Under the pieces are notes generated by a model. The model searched no databases and had not been told where the DNA came from. It saw only the letters and a list, made by a program, of their open reading frames with translations. DNA of 64,000 nucleotides from JAYVSZ01 sp043774925. GTDB taxonomy: Bacteria > Pseudomonadota > Gammaproteobacteria > Burkholderiales > Methylophilaceae. The stretch covers positions 94,088 to 158,087 of the forward strand of contig JAYVSZ010000031.1 of assembly GCA_043774925.1 (NCBI GenBank), given 5' to 3'. How positions within the stretch are numbered: the stretch's first letter is position 1; every line of letters begins with the position of its first letter. This document shows positions 46,820 to 54,121 of the stretch, in pieces. Made by a program: the position numbers and the translations under genes.

Positions 46820-47692
46820 ATGGCAACAAAAATCGATGATTTATTAGGCGCAAACGGCTTTATTGAACGCAAAGGCAACGCTGCGGTGTTGCTGGTGCAC
46901 GGCCTAACAGGCACGCCTGCGGAAATGAAGCATTTTGGCCGCGTCATGTCGCGCAAAGGCTTAACCGTGGCCTGCCCAGAGCTGGCTGGCCATTGCGCCT
47001 CTATTGAAGCCTTGCAAGCCACCAAATGGCAAGACTGGTATCAATCTATCGAAACGGCGTTTGATGCGCTGCGCGCCGAATACGAACACGTATTTATTGC
47101 AGGCTTATCAATGGGCGCACTCATTGCTTTATTAGTAGCCTCCAAACGTAAAACACAGGTGGCAGGCGTCATTCTGCTTTCCACCACTTTTTTCTACGAT
47201 GGTTGGAATGTGAACTGGTTTCAGCAAACATTTTTGCTGCCAATTGTGCTTTACACGCCTTTAAAATACTTTTTGCATTGGGAAGAAACCGCGCCCTACG
47301 GCATTAAATGTGAGCGAACACGGGCGATGGTCGCTGCAGTTTTAGAGAATAAAGATGCGCAAACCGCAGACAAAATTGGTTACTTTAAAACGCCTGCAAC
47401 GGTAATTTTAGAAAGCATGGGCTTAATCAAAGCGGCGCGCAATTGCTTGACGCAAGTGATTACGCCTGCACTGATTGTGCACTCGACAGAAGACGACATG
47501 GCGAGCTTAGCAAACGCTTATTATGTCGAAAAAAATATTGCCTCAACCCACGTTGAAACCATGTATATTGACGACACTTACCATGTGGTTACACTGGATA
47601 AACGTAAAGATGACATCGCGCTACGTGTCGTCGGATTTTGTAAAGAACTCGCTAGTATTGTCGTGCTCGCACCTGCTCAAAAACTCGCTTAA
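46820..47692 (+). CDS. Alpha/beta hydrolase, carboxylesterase Est30-like
   Basis: The 290-residue protein has an oxyanion-loop motif LLVHGLTGTPAEMKHFG, the nucleophile elbow GLSMGALIAL (Ser), an acid in VHSTEDDMAS and the catalytic His in DTYHVVTLDKRKDD, a complete Ser-Asp-His triad in family order. A longer cap region (about 130-200) contains FYDGWNVNWFQQTFLLP. In a cluster with ACP and ketosynthase it may act as a thioesterase or acyl hydrolase; this is inference. Confidence 0.88.
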   Translation: MATKIDDLLGANGFIERKGNAAVLLVHGLTGTPAEMKHFGRVMSRKGLTVACPELAGHCASIEALQATKWQDWYQSIETAFDALRAEYEHVFIAGLSMGALIALLVASKRKTQVAGVILLSTTFFYDGWNVNWFQQTFLLPIVLYTPLKYFLHWEETAPYGIKCERTRAMVAAVLENKDAQTADKIGYFKTPATVILESMGLIKAARNCLTQVITPALIVHSTEDDMASLANAYYVEKNIASTHVETMYIDDTYHVVTLDKRKDDIALRVVGFCKELASIVVLAPAQKLA

Positions 47693-47706
47693 GGCCTCAA
47701 AACGCT

Positions 47707-47958
47707 ATGGATAACACATTTGAAATTGTAAAAGGCATGATTGCGAAGAAGCTGGAAATCGACCCCGCCACCATTCAACCTGAAAGCACGCTGACTGAGG
47801 TTGGCTTAGACTCACTAGATACTTTTGATATTATTTTTGATGCGGAAGACAAATTTGGCATTAAAGTGCCAAACGACCAAGTGAACGTTACCACAATTCA
47901 AGATGTCGCCAGTTTGTTTGACAAATTATTGGCCGAAAAAAACGCAGCTGCTAATTAA
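47707..47958 (+). CDS. Acyl carrier protein
   Basis: An 83-residue carrier protein with the phosphopantetheine attachment motif EVGLDSLDTFDIIFDAED (Ser near 36) and the usual four-helix charge pattern (MIAKKLEIDPATIQPESTL). It is not the housekeeping AcpP, which has a near-invariant GADSLDTVEL motif. It stands three bases before a dedicated ketosynthase, so it likely serves this cluster. Confidence 0.92.
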   Translation: MDNTFEIVKGMIAKKLEIDPATIQPESTLTEVGLDSLDTFDIIFDAEDKFGIKVPNDQVNVTTIQDVASLFDKLLAEKNAAAN

Positions 47959-47961
47959 CGT

Positions 47962-49209
47962 ATGGCTAATTCTCATTTGCGCCGTGTAGTCATCACGGGC
48001 ATCGGCATTGTTTCTCCGCTTGGCAACACACCCACCGAATTTTTTAGTAATGCCACACAAGGTAAATCTGGCATTGGCTTAATTAAAGCGGATTTTACCG
48101 ACTTGCTGGATTGCAAAATCGCTGCGCAAGCCGATTTTGACGGCGCGCAGCACTTTACCAAGCAGCAACTAGCGCTGATGGATCGCGTCAGCCAGTTTGC
48201 GCTGTACTCTGCGCAGCAAGCGGCGCTTGACGCCAACTTGACACTCACAGAAGAAGAATTAACCCGCACTGGCTGCTACTTAGGCACGGGCATGGGCGGC
48301 GCTAACTCGACTGAAGAAGGTTATGTGCGGCTGTTTAAAGAAAACTTAAATCGCCTAAAGCCATTTACCGTGCTCATGGCCATGAACGGCGCGGCTGGCT
48401 CGCAAATCGCCATGCATTTTCAGCTCAGAGGCCCAAATCTCACCTTCACCACCGCATGCTCATCCTCAACAATCGCCGTTGGCGAGGCTTTCCGCCAAAT
48501 TCAACACGGCTATTGCGATGTCATATTTGCGGGCGGGGCGGAATCGCTGCTCACATTCGGCTCGATTAAGGCTTGGGAAGCGCTACGCACATTGGCGAAA
48601 CAAGACGAAGTTAACCCTGCATTTTCCAGCAAACCGTTTTCTAAAAACCGCTCTGGGCTTGTGTTAGGTGAAGGCGCAGCGGTGTTTATTTTGGAAGATA
48701 TGGAACGCGCAAAAGCGCGCGGCGCCAAGATATATGCAGAAATCACTGGTTACGGCACCACTAACGACGGCGCGCACATCACGCAACCCTCAGTAGCGGG
48801 GCAAGCTAGCGCCATGAAGGCCGCCATTGCCAACGCAAACCTGAAGCCGCAAGATATTGGCTACATTAACGCGCACGGCACTGCCACGGTGCTGAATGAC
48901 GCCACCGAAACCGCTGCAATTAAGCAAGTGTTTGGCGAACATGCCATTAACACGCCTGTTAGCTCGACCAAATCCATCACTGGTCATTTAATGGGCGCAG
49001 CGGGGGCGGTGGAGCTGGCCGCCGTCACCTTGGCGCTTGTAAATAAAACCCTCCCGCCCACCATGCATTTGGACGAAGCCGACCCAGAATGCGATTTGGA
49101 CTACGTGCCAAACAAAGCCAGAAGCGCACCAAACTTGCGGCACGCCATGTCTAACTCGTTTGCGTTTGGCGGCACCAGTGGCGTGCTCATTTTAAGCAAA
49201 GTAGATTAA
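47962..49209 (+). CDS. Beta-ketoacyl-ACP synthase II (FabF-type) of accessory lipid/polyketide cluster
   Basis: Condensing enzyme of 415 residues. The catalytic triad is intact: Cys in TFTTACSSSTIAVG (near 165), His in YINAHGTATVLNDATE (near 300), and His in STKSITGHLMGAAG (near 340). The end SNSFAFGGTSGVLILSK is typical FabF. It is paired with its own ACP, unlike the fabF of primary fatty acid synthesis, which is commonly next to acpP in the fab cluster. Directly after the stop comes the 5'-truncated DUF3568 frame. Confidence 0.92.
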   Translation: MANSHLRRVVITGIGIVSPLGNTPTEFFSNATQGKSGIGLIKADFTDLLDCKIAAQADFDGAQHFTKQQLALMDRVSQFALYSAQQAALDANLTLTEEELTRTGCYLGTGMGGANSTEEGYVRLFKENLNRLKPFTVLMAMNGAAGSQIAMHFQLRGPNLTFTTACSSSTIAVGEAFRQIQHGYCDVIFAGGAESLLTFGSIKAWEALRTLAKQDEVNPAFSSKPFSKNRSGLVLGEGAAVFILEDMERAKARGAKIYAEITGYGTTNDGAHITQPSVAGQASAMKAAIANANLKPQDIGYINAHGTATVLNDATETAAIKQVFGEHAINTPVSSTKSITGHLMGAAGAVELAAVTLALVNKTLPPTMHLDEADPECDLDYVPNKARSAPNLRHAMSNSFAFGGTSGVLILSKVD

Positions 49210-49562
49210 CACACGCCCTTTTCACTGCTAAAGGTATTGGCGGCTCGCAAGCGCTTAGCCACACCATAAACGGCATTACTTACCGCACGTTTACAGCAAC
49301 AGCGCCAGCAGTTAAAACCGCCACGATTAACGCACTTGGGCGGATGAAAATTAAAGTGGTTTCTGATGGCAAGGCAGATAAAAACAATCTGCGCGTGATC
49401 ACAGCAAAAGCCAATGGCCGCAATATCGAGGTGCAAATTGAACCGATTAGCGACAATGCAACGCGCATGCGCGTGGTAGCGAAAAGCGGCGTCATATTTT
49501 ACGACAGCGCAACGGCGGATGAAATTATCCAGCAGACCAAATTGCAGCTTAAACAAGCGTAA
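49209..49562 (+). pseudogene. DUF3568-like protein, 5'-truncated (no start codon or signal peptide)
   Basis: A 117-codon frame is open from inside the ketosynthase stop to 49559 and reads as one domain (INGITYRTFTATAPAVKTAT; RVITAKANGRNIEVQIEPIS; ATRMRVVAKSGVIFYDSATA), resembling DUF3568 lipoproteins. Members normally begin with a lipoprotein signal, but upstream codons show none, and no ATG, GTG or TTG occurs in frame before ATG 49344, which lies mid-domain. The first part seems to have been lost where the ketosynthase gene now ends. A short protein from 49344 (72 residues) is possible but probably not functional. Confidence 0.6.
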
Positions 49563-49690
49563 CCTACTGTTTTAATTAGCATTCATCACCACTTCTCAGC
49601 TAACACCAACCTTGGCGCATATTGCAACTTTTTCTTATTCTGCTAGTCTTACAAATTCAGGGTAATCGTTACAAAATGAAGGGAATTAAC

Positions 49691-50374
49691 ATGCATAATA
49701 AAATTATTGCAGGTTCTGTCATTGTCGCATTTACCCTTGGTGGTTGCGCAAGCATGACAGAGAAACAAAGCACTATCGCAAAAGGGGCAGGTATTGGCGC
49801 GGCTGGCGGCGCAGTCATTGGCGCAGTTGCTGGTGGCACTAAAGGCGCAGTCATTGGCGCAGTGGTTGGCGGCGCAGCGGGCGGCATTGCTGGCAATGTG
49901 TGGTCTAACCGCATGGAAGCACAAAAGAAACAAATGGAACAAGCCACCGCTGGCACTGGCGTAGCTGTAACAAAAACACCAGATAATCGTCTAAAGTTAG
50001 ATATTCCTAGCGACATTTCTTTTGATGTTGGCCGCACAGACATCAAATCAAACTTTAGAAGCGTGCTTGATACTTTTGCAAACGGCTTATCAAGCAACGC
50101 TGCTAGCAAAATCACCATTATTGGCCACACAGACGCTTCTGGCTCGGACGCTGTAAACAACCCGCTTTCCGTCAATCGTGCGGCTAGCGTGCGCGATTAC
50201 CTTAGAACGCGTGGTGTGGCAGAAAATCGTTTTAATATTGAAGGCAGAGGCGCGCGCGAACCGATTGCCGCAAATGACACTTCAGCAAACAAAGCTAAAA
50301 ATCGCCGTGTGGAGATTTTTGTGGCAGAGCCAGCGCCAGTAGCTTCTGCAACGCCTACCACATCAGCAAACTAA
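49691..50374 (+). CDS. OmpA-family lipoprotein (YiaD-like) with glycine-zipper
   Basis: A 227-residue lipoprotein: signal with lipobox LGGC (Cys near 18), a Gly/Ala-rich glycine-zipper region (GAGIGAAGGAVIGAVAGGTK, about 31-65), then a C-terminal OmpA domain with the peptidoglycan-binding signatures GHTDASGSDAVNNPLSVNRA and NRRVEIFV. The start at 49691 follows GAAGGGA; two upstream ATG codons are less likely. It is monocistronic and followed by a strong hairpin at 50427-50465. Confidence 0.9.
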   Translation: MHNKIIAGSVIVAFTLGGCASMTEKQSTIAKGAGIGAAGGAVIGAVAGGTKGAVIGAVVGGAAGGIAGNVWSNRMEAQKKQMEQATAGTGVAVTKTPDNRLKLDIPSDISFDVGRTDIKSNFRSVLDTFANGLSSNAASKITIIGHTDASGSDAVNNPLSVNRAASVRDYLRTRGVAENRFNIEGRGAREPIAANDTSANKAKNRRVEIFVAEPAPVASATPTTSAN

Positions 50375-50426
50375 CAGTTTTGGTTAATAAAAACTATATT
50401 ATCAGCTCTTTTGTATGCTCTCTACC

Positions 50427-50465
50427 ATGCTCTGCGAGCCAATATCCATGCGGCTCTCAGAGCAT
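50427..50465 (+). terminator. ATATCCATG hairpin between OmpA gene and SRPBCC pseudogene
   Basis: ATGCTCTG-c-GAGCC - AATATCCATGC - GGCTC-t-CAGAGCAT: 13 paired bases with one mismatch, core 50437-50450. It lies between two convergent genes and probably works as a bidirectional terminator. Confidence 0.85.
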
Positions 50466-50466
50466 A

Positions 50467-50967
50467 TTATTTCCAAGTTTTTACCATCGCCACCAATTGG
50501 TCTAAGCACGTTCTCCAGCCATCCTCAAAGCCCATTTCTGCGTGTCTTTTTTTAGCTGCAGTATCGCGATGTTGGGCAAACGCGGCGTATTTTGTGCCGT
50601 TGCCATGCTTCTCTAACATAATCGTCGCAGTAAACAAAAATTCTGCACATTCATGGCCGGGCTGCGCTTCCGGCTCTGGCATAGGGCGAAAACCAGGTGC
50701 TAGCGAGTTAGTCCACGTCAGTCGCGTATTTTCCACAATATCCAAATAGCAGCCCATATTAGGAAATTTCTGCCCTTCAGGCGATTGCATCACCGTGAAA
50801 AACTTGCCACCTAGGCGCAAATCTACCTCAACTTCCACTGTTTTCCAAGGTAAAGGGCAAAACCATGGCAACATGTGCTCAGGCACTGTCCACGCCTTCC
50901 AAACCAGTTAGGGCGGCACATTTACAATACGCTCAAAATAGAGGTCTAGCTCGGGGTTGATGTTCAA
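50467..50967 (-). pseudogene. AHSA1/SRPBCC-family protein with in-frame stop codon
   Basis: Reading from the TTG at 50967 gives NINPELDLYFERIVNVPP, then TAA at 50908-50910, then LVWKAWTVPEHMLPWFCPLP and the rest of a typical 166-residue AHSA1 protein to KTWK at 50467. The TAA stands where GAA (Glu) would be expected, so one G-to-T change explains it. Restart at a GTG at 50886 would lack the first strand and helix of the fold. The TTG has a strong GGAGG placed inside the end of the upstream gene. Confidence 0.75.
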
Positions 50968-50968
50968 T

Positions 50969-51499
50969 TTAGCCTCCTTTTCTTTTATCTACATCTGCAA
51001 GACTATAAGCATCAAGTATTTTAGTTTGAACATGCCGCATCATCCAGCGAAGGTTAGTCCAATCTTTTAGCATATCTTCTATGGCGGGAAATTGAGCTTG
51101 CCGCTCAAATGGGCTCAAATTCCTATCGCTCTCATTTTCCCACCAATGTCGATATTGTCCTTGCCATCTTTCTAAAAAGGGGCGAAGAACATCCTGCATC
51201 ATCCTAGAAACTAGCGCGCCTAAATGATTTTGTTGGCTTATGCTTAACCTGCCAACTGGAAATTTACGCATGATACCCCGTGATTCTTGAAAGAATCTAT
51301 AAACAGAATCAAAACTTTCCGCATAAATCTCACCATCAAAATCTTTACATTTTTTATCATTTACCTTACCAGTAACTGCACGACGTGTAGAAAGCTCTGT
51401 GTATAACTCCCATGCGCATTGACGGTCAATATCTGACAATTCAGCTTTAAGCTTAAACAATTTTAAATTAAGTTCAAACGACCCTTTTTCTAAGACCAT
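50969..51499 (-). CDS. Unrecognised helical protein, partner of TIR gene
   Basis: A 176-residue soluble, mostly helical protein without a family I can name. Visible features: amphipathic N-terminal helices (FELNLKLFKLKAELSDIDRQ; CAWELYTELSTRRAV), a central EIYAESFDSVYRFFQESRGI, and an aromatic/Arg-rich motif MMQDVLRPFLERWQGQYRHW that looks conserved in style. No signal peptide, membrane helix, Walker motif or obvious catalytic triad. The ATG at 51499 has GGAGG within the last two codons of the TIR gene, so the two are coupled. A role with the TIR protein in phage defence is inference from the pairing. Confidence 0.75.
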   Translation of the reverse strand: MVLEKGSFELNLKLFKLKAELSDIDRQCAWELYTELSTRRAVTGKVNDKKCKDFDGEIYAESFDSVYRFFQESRGIMRKFPVGRLSISQQNHLGALVSRMMQDVLRPFLERWQGQYRHWWENESDRNLSPFERQAQFPAIEDMLKDWTNLRWMMRHVQTKILDAYSLADVDKRKGG

Positions 51500-51500
51500 A

Positions 51501-52049
51501 TTAACCTCCGTTACGCTGTTTCATACTGCGAGAGTTATCAATTTGGTAACTTGGTTTTATTGCCGCAGCATTCACTAATTCTGTTAGGCGAATCGTTGTC
51601 AAATTCCCCCAGTATTCCCATGAAGCATAACCAGAAGTTACATTGTCGTAAAAACGATCAGGCACTATAACTTTTCCATCAATCGTTTTTTTATGACTTG
51701 GCAACACAATGCCAATTAAGCCATGCTTCTTATCCAAAGTCGCTTTAATTTCCCAATCTACATACTTGCGTTCATGTGTTTGCCCACCAATCAACACGAC
51801 CGTGCATGAAGTGCCTGTAATATAGGTATCTCTTATCCTTTGCATTACATAATCTACATTATCACTATCAATTACACGGTCTAATGAACTATCAAACACT
51901 GCTTCGTATTGGTCGTGAAAAAAACTCGAAAACTCATCGTAATAGCATTGATCGCCACTATGATGATAACTAACAAAGACCTTTCTTCTAACTGGAGTAA
52001 CTAGTCCGCCTCGACTTAAAAGGCTAGTATTACCTAACAGTCCGTTCAT
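51501..52049 (-). CDS. ThsB-like TIR-domain protein (DUF1863/TIR-like family)
   Basis: A 182-residue protein with the TIR_2/DUF1863 pattern: RRKVFVSYHHSGDQCYYDEF, IRDTYITGTSCTVVLIGGQT, ERKYVDWEIKATLDKKHGLI and GIVLPSHK. This family includes ThsB of Thoeris systems, where the TIR enzyme makes an NAD-derived signal on infection; the Glu of VDWEI is the candidate catalytic residue by analogy. The start is placed at the ATG at 52049 after AAGGGGATAAAAAG; an upstream ATG at 52088 has no such site. No ThsA (SIR2-SLOG) gene is adjacent; the next gene is an unknown helical protein. Confidence 0.85.
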   Translation of the reverse strand: MNGLLGNTSLLSRGGLVTPVRRKVFVSYHHSGDQCYYDEFSSFFHDQYEAVFDSSLDRVIDSDNVDYVMQRIRDTYITGTSCTVVLIGGQTHERKYVDWEIKATLDKKHGLIGIVLPSHKKTIDGKVIVPDRFYDNVTSGYASWEYWGNLTTIRLTELVNAAAIKPSYQIDNSRSMKQRNGG

Positions 52050-52098
52050 CTTTTTATCCCCTTTTTTAGTTAGCAAAAGCATAGCCAACGAATTAGTA

Positions 52099-52128
52099 GG
52101 TATATTGGGGATAATTGTTTGAAATCAA
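52099..52128 (-). promoter_or_regulatory. Candidate promoter of TIR operon
   Basis: Minus-strand TTGATT (52123-52128), 17 bases, then ATATAC (52100-52105) sit about 50 bases before the chosen TIR start. The -35 is good, the -10 weak. Assignment is by pattern only. Confidence 0.35.
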
Positions 52129-52144
52129 GTGGCTACTAGAATGC

Positions 52145-52197
52145 AGGCGGGAATGCTCGGTTTTCGCGTTACATCCGCGAAACCCTCGGCCTAAAGG
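52145..52197. repeat. 53-bp direct repeat flanking higBA, copy 1
   Basis: Begins AGGCGGGAATGCTCGG and ends CCCTCGGCCTAAAGG, with internal inverted repeat TTTCGCG / CGCGAAA. It differs from the copy at 52919-52971 at two positions. The first bases with the preceding GC (GCAGGCGGGAAT) repeat the T-arm end of the neighbouring ssrA gene. Confidence 0.85.
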
Positions 52198-52216
52198 GTC
52201 GCGCACTTAATCAGCA

Positions 52217-52522
52217 TTAAGCGGCTTGTTGCAGTTGTTGCACTTCTTGTTTGATTTTTTGGCTCAAGGTTTTTTCTGCAATTTTTAAATCATAAGTGCT
52301 TTGCAGGTTTAGCCAAAACTGCGCGGTAGTACCAAAAAACCGTGCAAGGCGCAGGGCGGTATCTGCCGTAACACCGCGCTTTTCGCGCACAATGTCGTTA
52401 ATGCGTGGGGCTGGCACGCGCAGGTGCATGGCCAGCGCATGAGGGGTCATGCCCAGCGGAGCTAAAAATTCCTCACGCAATATTTCGCCCGCGTGAATGG
52501 GGCGTAATTGGTTGGTTGTCAT
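52217..52522 (-). CDS. higA: HigA-family antitoxin (XRE/VapI type)
   Basis: A 101-residue helix-turn-helix antitoxin: RPIHAGEILREEFLAPLGMT, the HTH region ALAMHLRVPAPRINDIVREK, and the usual FWLNLQSTYDLKIAEK. It neutralises the HigB toxin and represses the operon. It lies 12 bp after higB, the toxin-first order typical of higBA. The pair is bounded by 53-bp direct repeats. Confidence 0.92.
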   Translation of the reverse strand: MTTNQLRPIHAGEILREEFLAPLGMTPHALAMHLRVPAPRINDIVREKRGVTADTALRLARFFGTTAQFWLNLQSTYDLKIAEKTLSQKIKQEVQQLQQAA

Positions 52523-52534
52523 GATTAAACCTTT

Positions 52535-52816
52535 CTAGTGATAATCCACAATTTCAATATCTGTTACGCCTATATCTGACCACTTAAAGCAAATACGCCA
52601 TTGGTCGTTAATCCTGATACTGTGCTGGCCTTCGCGGTTACCTTTTAACGCCTCCAGGCGGTTAGCAGGCGGTGCGCGCAAGTCTTTAAGTTCCACCGCG
52701 CTATCTAGCATTTGCAGCTTGCGCTCGGCTACGGTTTGAATGTTCTTAAAGCGCTTCGGGCTTTCGCCTTCAAACAACTTTTGCGTGTCTTTGCACTTAA
52801 AGGATTGTATCGGCAT
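52535..52816 (-). CDS. higB: HigB-family toxin (RelE superfamily mRNA interferase)
   Basis: A 93-residue ribosome-dependent mRNA endonuclease. Family features are IQSFKCKDTQKLFEGESPKR at the start, LKDLRAPPANRLEALKGNRE in the middle and the end QWRICFKWSDIGVTDIEIVDYH region (conserved R, W and D-Y-H). Length and the adjacent downstream antitoxin fit higBA/graTA. All expected residues are present, so it is probably intact. Confidence 0.92.
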   Translation of the reverse strand: MPIQSFKCKDTQKLFEGESPKRFKNIQTVAERKLQMLDSAVELKDLRAPPANRLEALKGNREGQHSIRINDQWRICFKWSDIGVTDIEIVDYH

Positions 52817-52918
52817 GTGGAATAGTATAACGCTTACCGTTAAATGTCAAACGGTAGGATTGTGTGCTTTTGCAACCCCAAAATTATAAAAACGAGCAAG
52901 TAGAATTTTTTGATTGGT

Positions 52919-52971
52919 AGGCGGGAATGCTCGGTTTTCGCGTTGCATCCGCGAAACCCTCGGCCTAGAGG
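52919..52971. repeat. 53-bp direct repeat flanking higBA, copy 2
   Basis: Second copy of the repeat at 52145-52197, same orientation, 51 of 53 positions identical. It is followed by GCTCGCTTCGCAGG and a GCCGAGCAGTGCTCGGC hairpin. Together the two copies bracket the higBA module within about 830 bp. Confidence 0.85.
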
Positions 52972-53040
52972 CTCGCTTCGCAGGCTCTGCGTCCAGCCGA
53001 GCAGTGCTCGGCTAGTCGAACCCATGCGGGTTAATTCCTA

Positions 53041-53106
53041 GCCTGCTCCACCAACAAATAAAAAAGCCACCCGAAGGTGGCGTTTTTATTTGTTGGTGGA
53101 GCAGGC
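53041..53106 (-). terminator. ssrA terminator inside a long palindrome
   Basis: Downstream of ssrA on its strand is a hairpin GCCACC-ttcg-GGTGGC followed by six T residues, a standard rho-independent terminator. It is nested in a 24-bp perfect inverted repeat (53041-53064 with 53083-53106). One arm is the 3' end of tmRNA itself, including the CCA, so the acceptor strand is mirrored after the terminator. Confidence 0.85.
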
Positions 53107-53461
53107 GGGAATCGAACCCGCGTCCGCAAGCCCTCCACAGACAGTTCTACATACTTAGCCTTGTTGTTTAATTTAACGTGCAACACACCAACAGACAAGC
53201 AGTTTGCACGCGAGCTACCTTAAAGTTAATGCAGTGCTAAGTAACCCAACACAACACGTATCCCGTGTATATGACGCTGCGATGGTTTTAAGGCCACCCA
53301 CCCCACGGGAGAGATGGTGCAGCGTCCAGCCGGTCTTAAGCGGCTAGAGCGTAAGTTTCGTCGTTTGCGACTATACTTGTTTCAGCTGTATTTACGAGGT
53401 AATCTGAGCCTCGGTATGCCCTGCACTGCTTTGCAACCCACGTCGAAACCTGGTCAGCCCC
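53094..53461 (-). ncRNA. ssrA: tmRNA (transfer-messenger RNA)
   Basis: Rescues stalled ribosomes together with SmpB. The minus strand begins GGGGCTGACCAGGTTTCGAC, the normal 5' end, and ends with the T arm GGTTCGATTCCCGCC and CTCCACCA. The encoded tag reads ANDETYALAA (resume codon GCA at 53368, stop TAA ending at 53336). The length of 368 nt is typical. One U-U position appears in the acceptor stem. smpB lies 150 bp upstream on the same strand. Confidence 0.97.
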
Positions 53462-53466
53462 AAAGT

Positions 53467-53498
53467 GTTAATATTATGACTTGAGCGAACGCAGCAAG
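53467..53498 (-). promoter_or_regulatory. Candidate ssrA promoter
   Basis: About 11 bases before the tmRNA 5' end the minus strand reads TAATAT; CTTGCT lies 16 bases further upstream. The spacing and place fit a sigma-70 promoter with a weak -35. A GCGAAC/GTTCGC inverted repeat overlaps the -35. Confidence 0.35.
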
Positions 53499-53612
53499 TT
53501 CGCCCAAGGTTGAATTATACGCTACTTGTTGTGCGCACGCATAATGCAGCCTTGCCTTTAGAGTATTCTTACCGCTCCCAATCCCACGCTTTTTCTAAAT
53601 ACTGCTTGCTGC

Positions 53613-54068
53613 CTATGCGCGCCTATTATGGCCTTTCATAATACGTCCTTGCTCGCGCTTCCAGTCTTTTTCACTTTCTACGTCCCGCTTATCGTGCTGT
53701 TTTTTGCCTTTGGCAAGGCCAATTTCCACTTTCACACGACCTTTAGAAAAATGTAAATCGAGCGGCACTAATGTATAACCTGCGCGCTCTACTTTTACAA
53801 TTAATTTAATAATTTCTTCGTTATGTAACAATAACTTACGTGTTCTAATTTTATCTGGGCTAATGTGCGTAGAAGCTGCACCGAGCGGCGTGACGTGACA
53901 ACCAATGAGGTAAACCTCGCCACGCTGAATAATGACGTAAGCCTCTTTAATATTGGCGCGATTATCGCGAATGGCTTTCACCTCCCAACCTTCGAGGACG
54001 ATGCCAGCTTCGTATTTTTCTTCGATAAAGTAATCGAAAAACGCTTTTTTGTTTTGCGCGATGCTCAT
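53613..54068 (-). CDS. smpB: SsrA-binding protein SmpB
   Basis: Delivers tmRNA to stalled ribosomes. The 151 residues from ATG 54068 ([20 protein letters not shown]) show [39 protein letters not shown] and a basic tail [20 protein letters not shown]. In-frame codons just upstream (MHV) are less likely. Immediately upstream of ssrA and divergent from ratA, as in many proteobacteria. Confidence 0.96.
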   Translation of the reverse strand: MSIAQNKKAFFDYFIEEKYEAGIVLEGWEVKAIRDNRANIKEAYVIIQRGEVYLIGCHVTPLGAASTHISPDKIRTRKLLLHNEEIIKLIVKVERAGYTLVPLDLHFSKGRVKVEIGLAKGKKQHDKRDVESEKDWKREQGRIMKGHNRRA

Positions 54069-54121
54069 GACATGCAACTAATGGCTTAAAATGGCTATTT
54101 TACGCTAGTTTGAATTCAAGA

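Noticed and set aside
50401..50749. Plus-strand frame containing ALRANIHAALRAYYF
   Set aside because: It runs through the ATATCCATG hairpin and then antisense through the SRPBCC pseudogene; no initiation site and no independent coding character.
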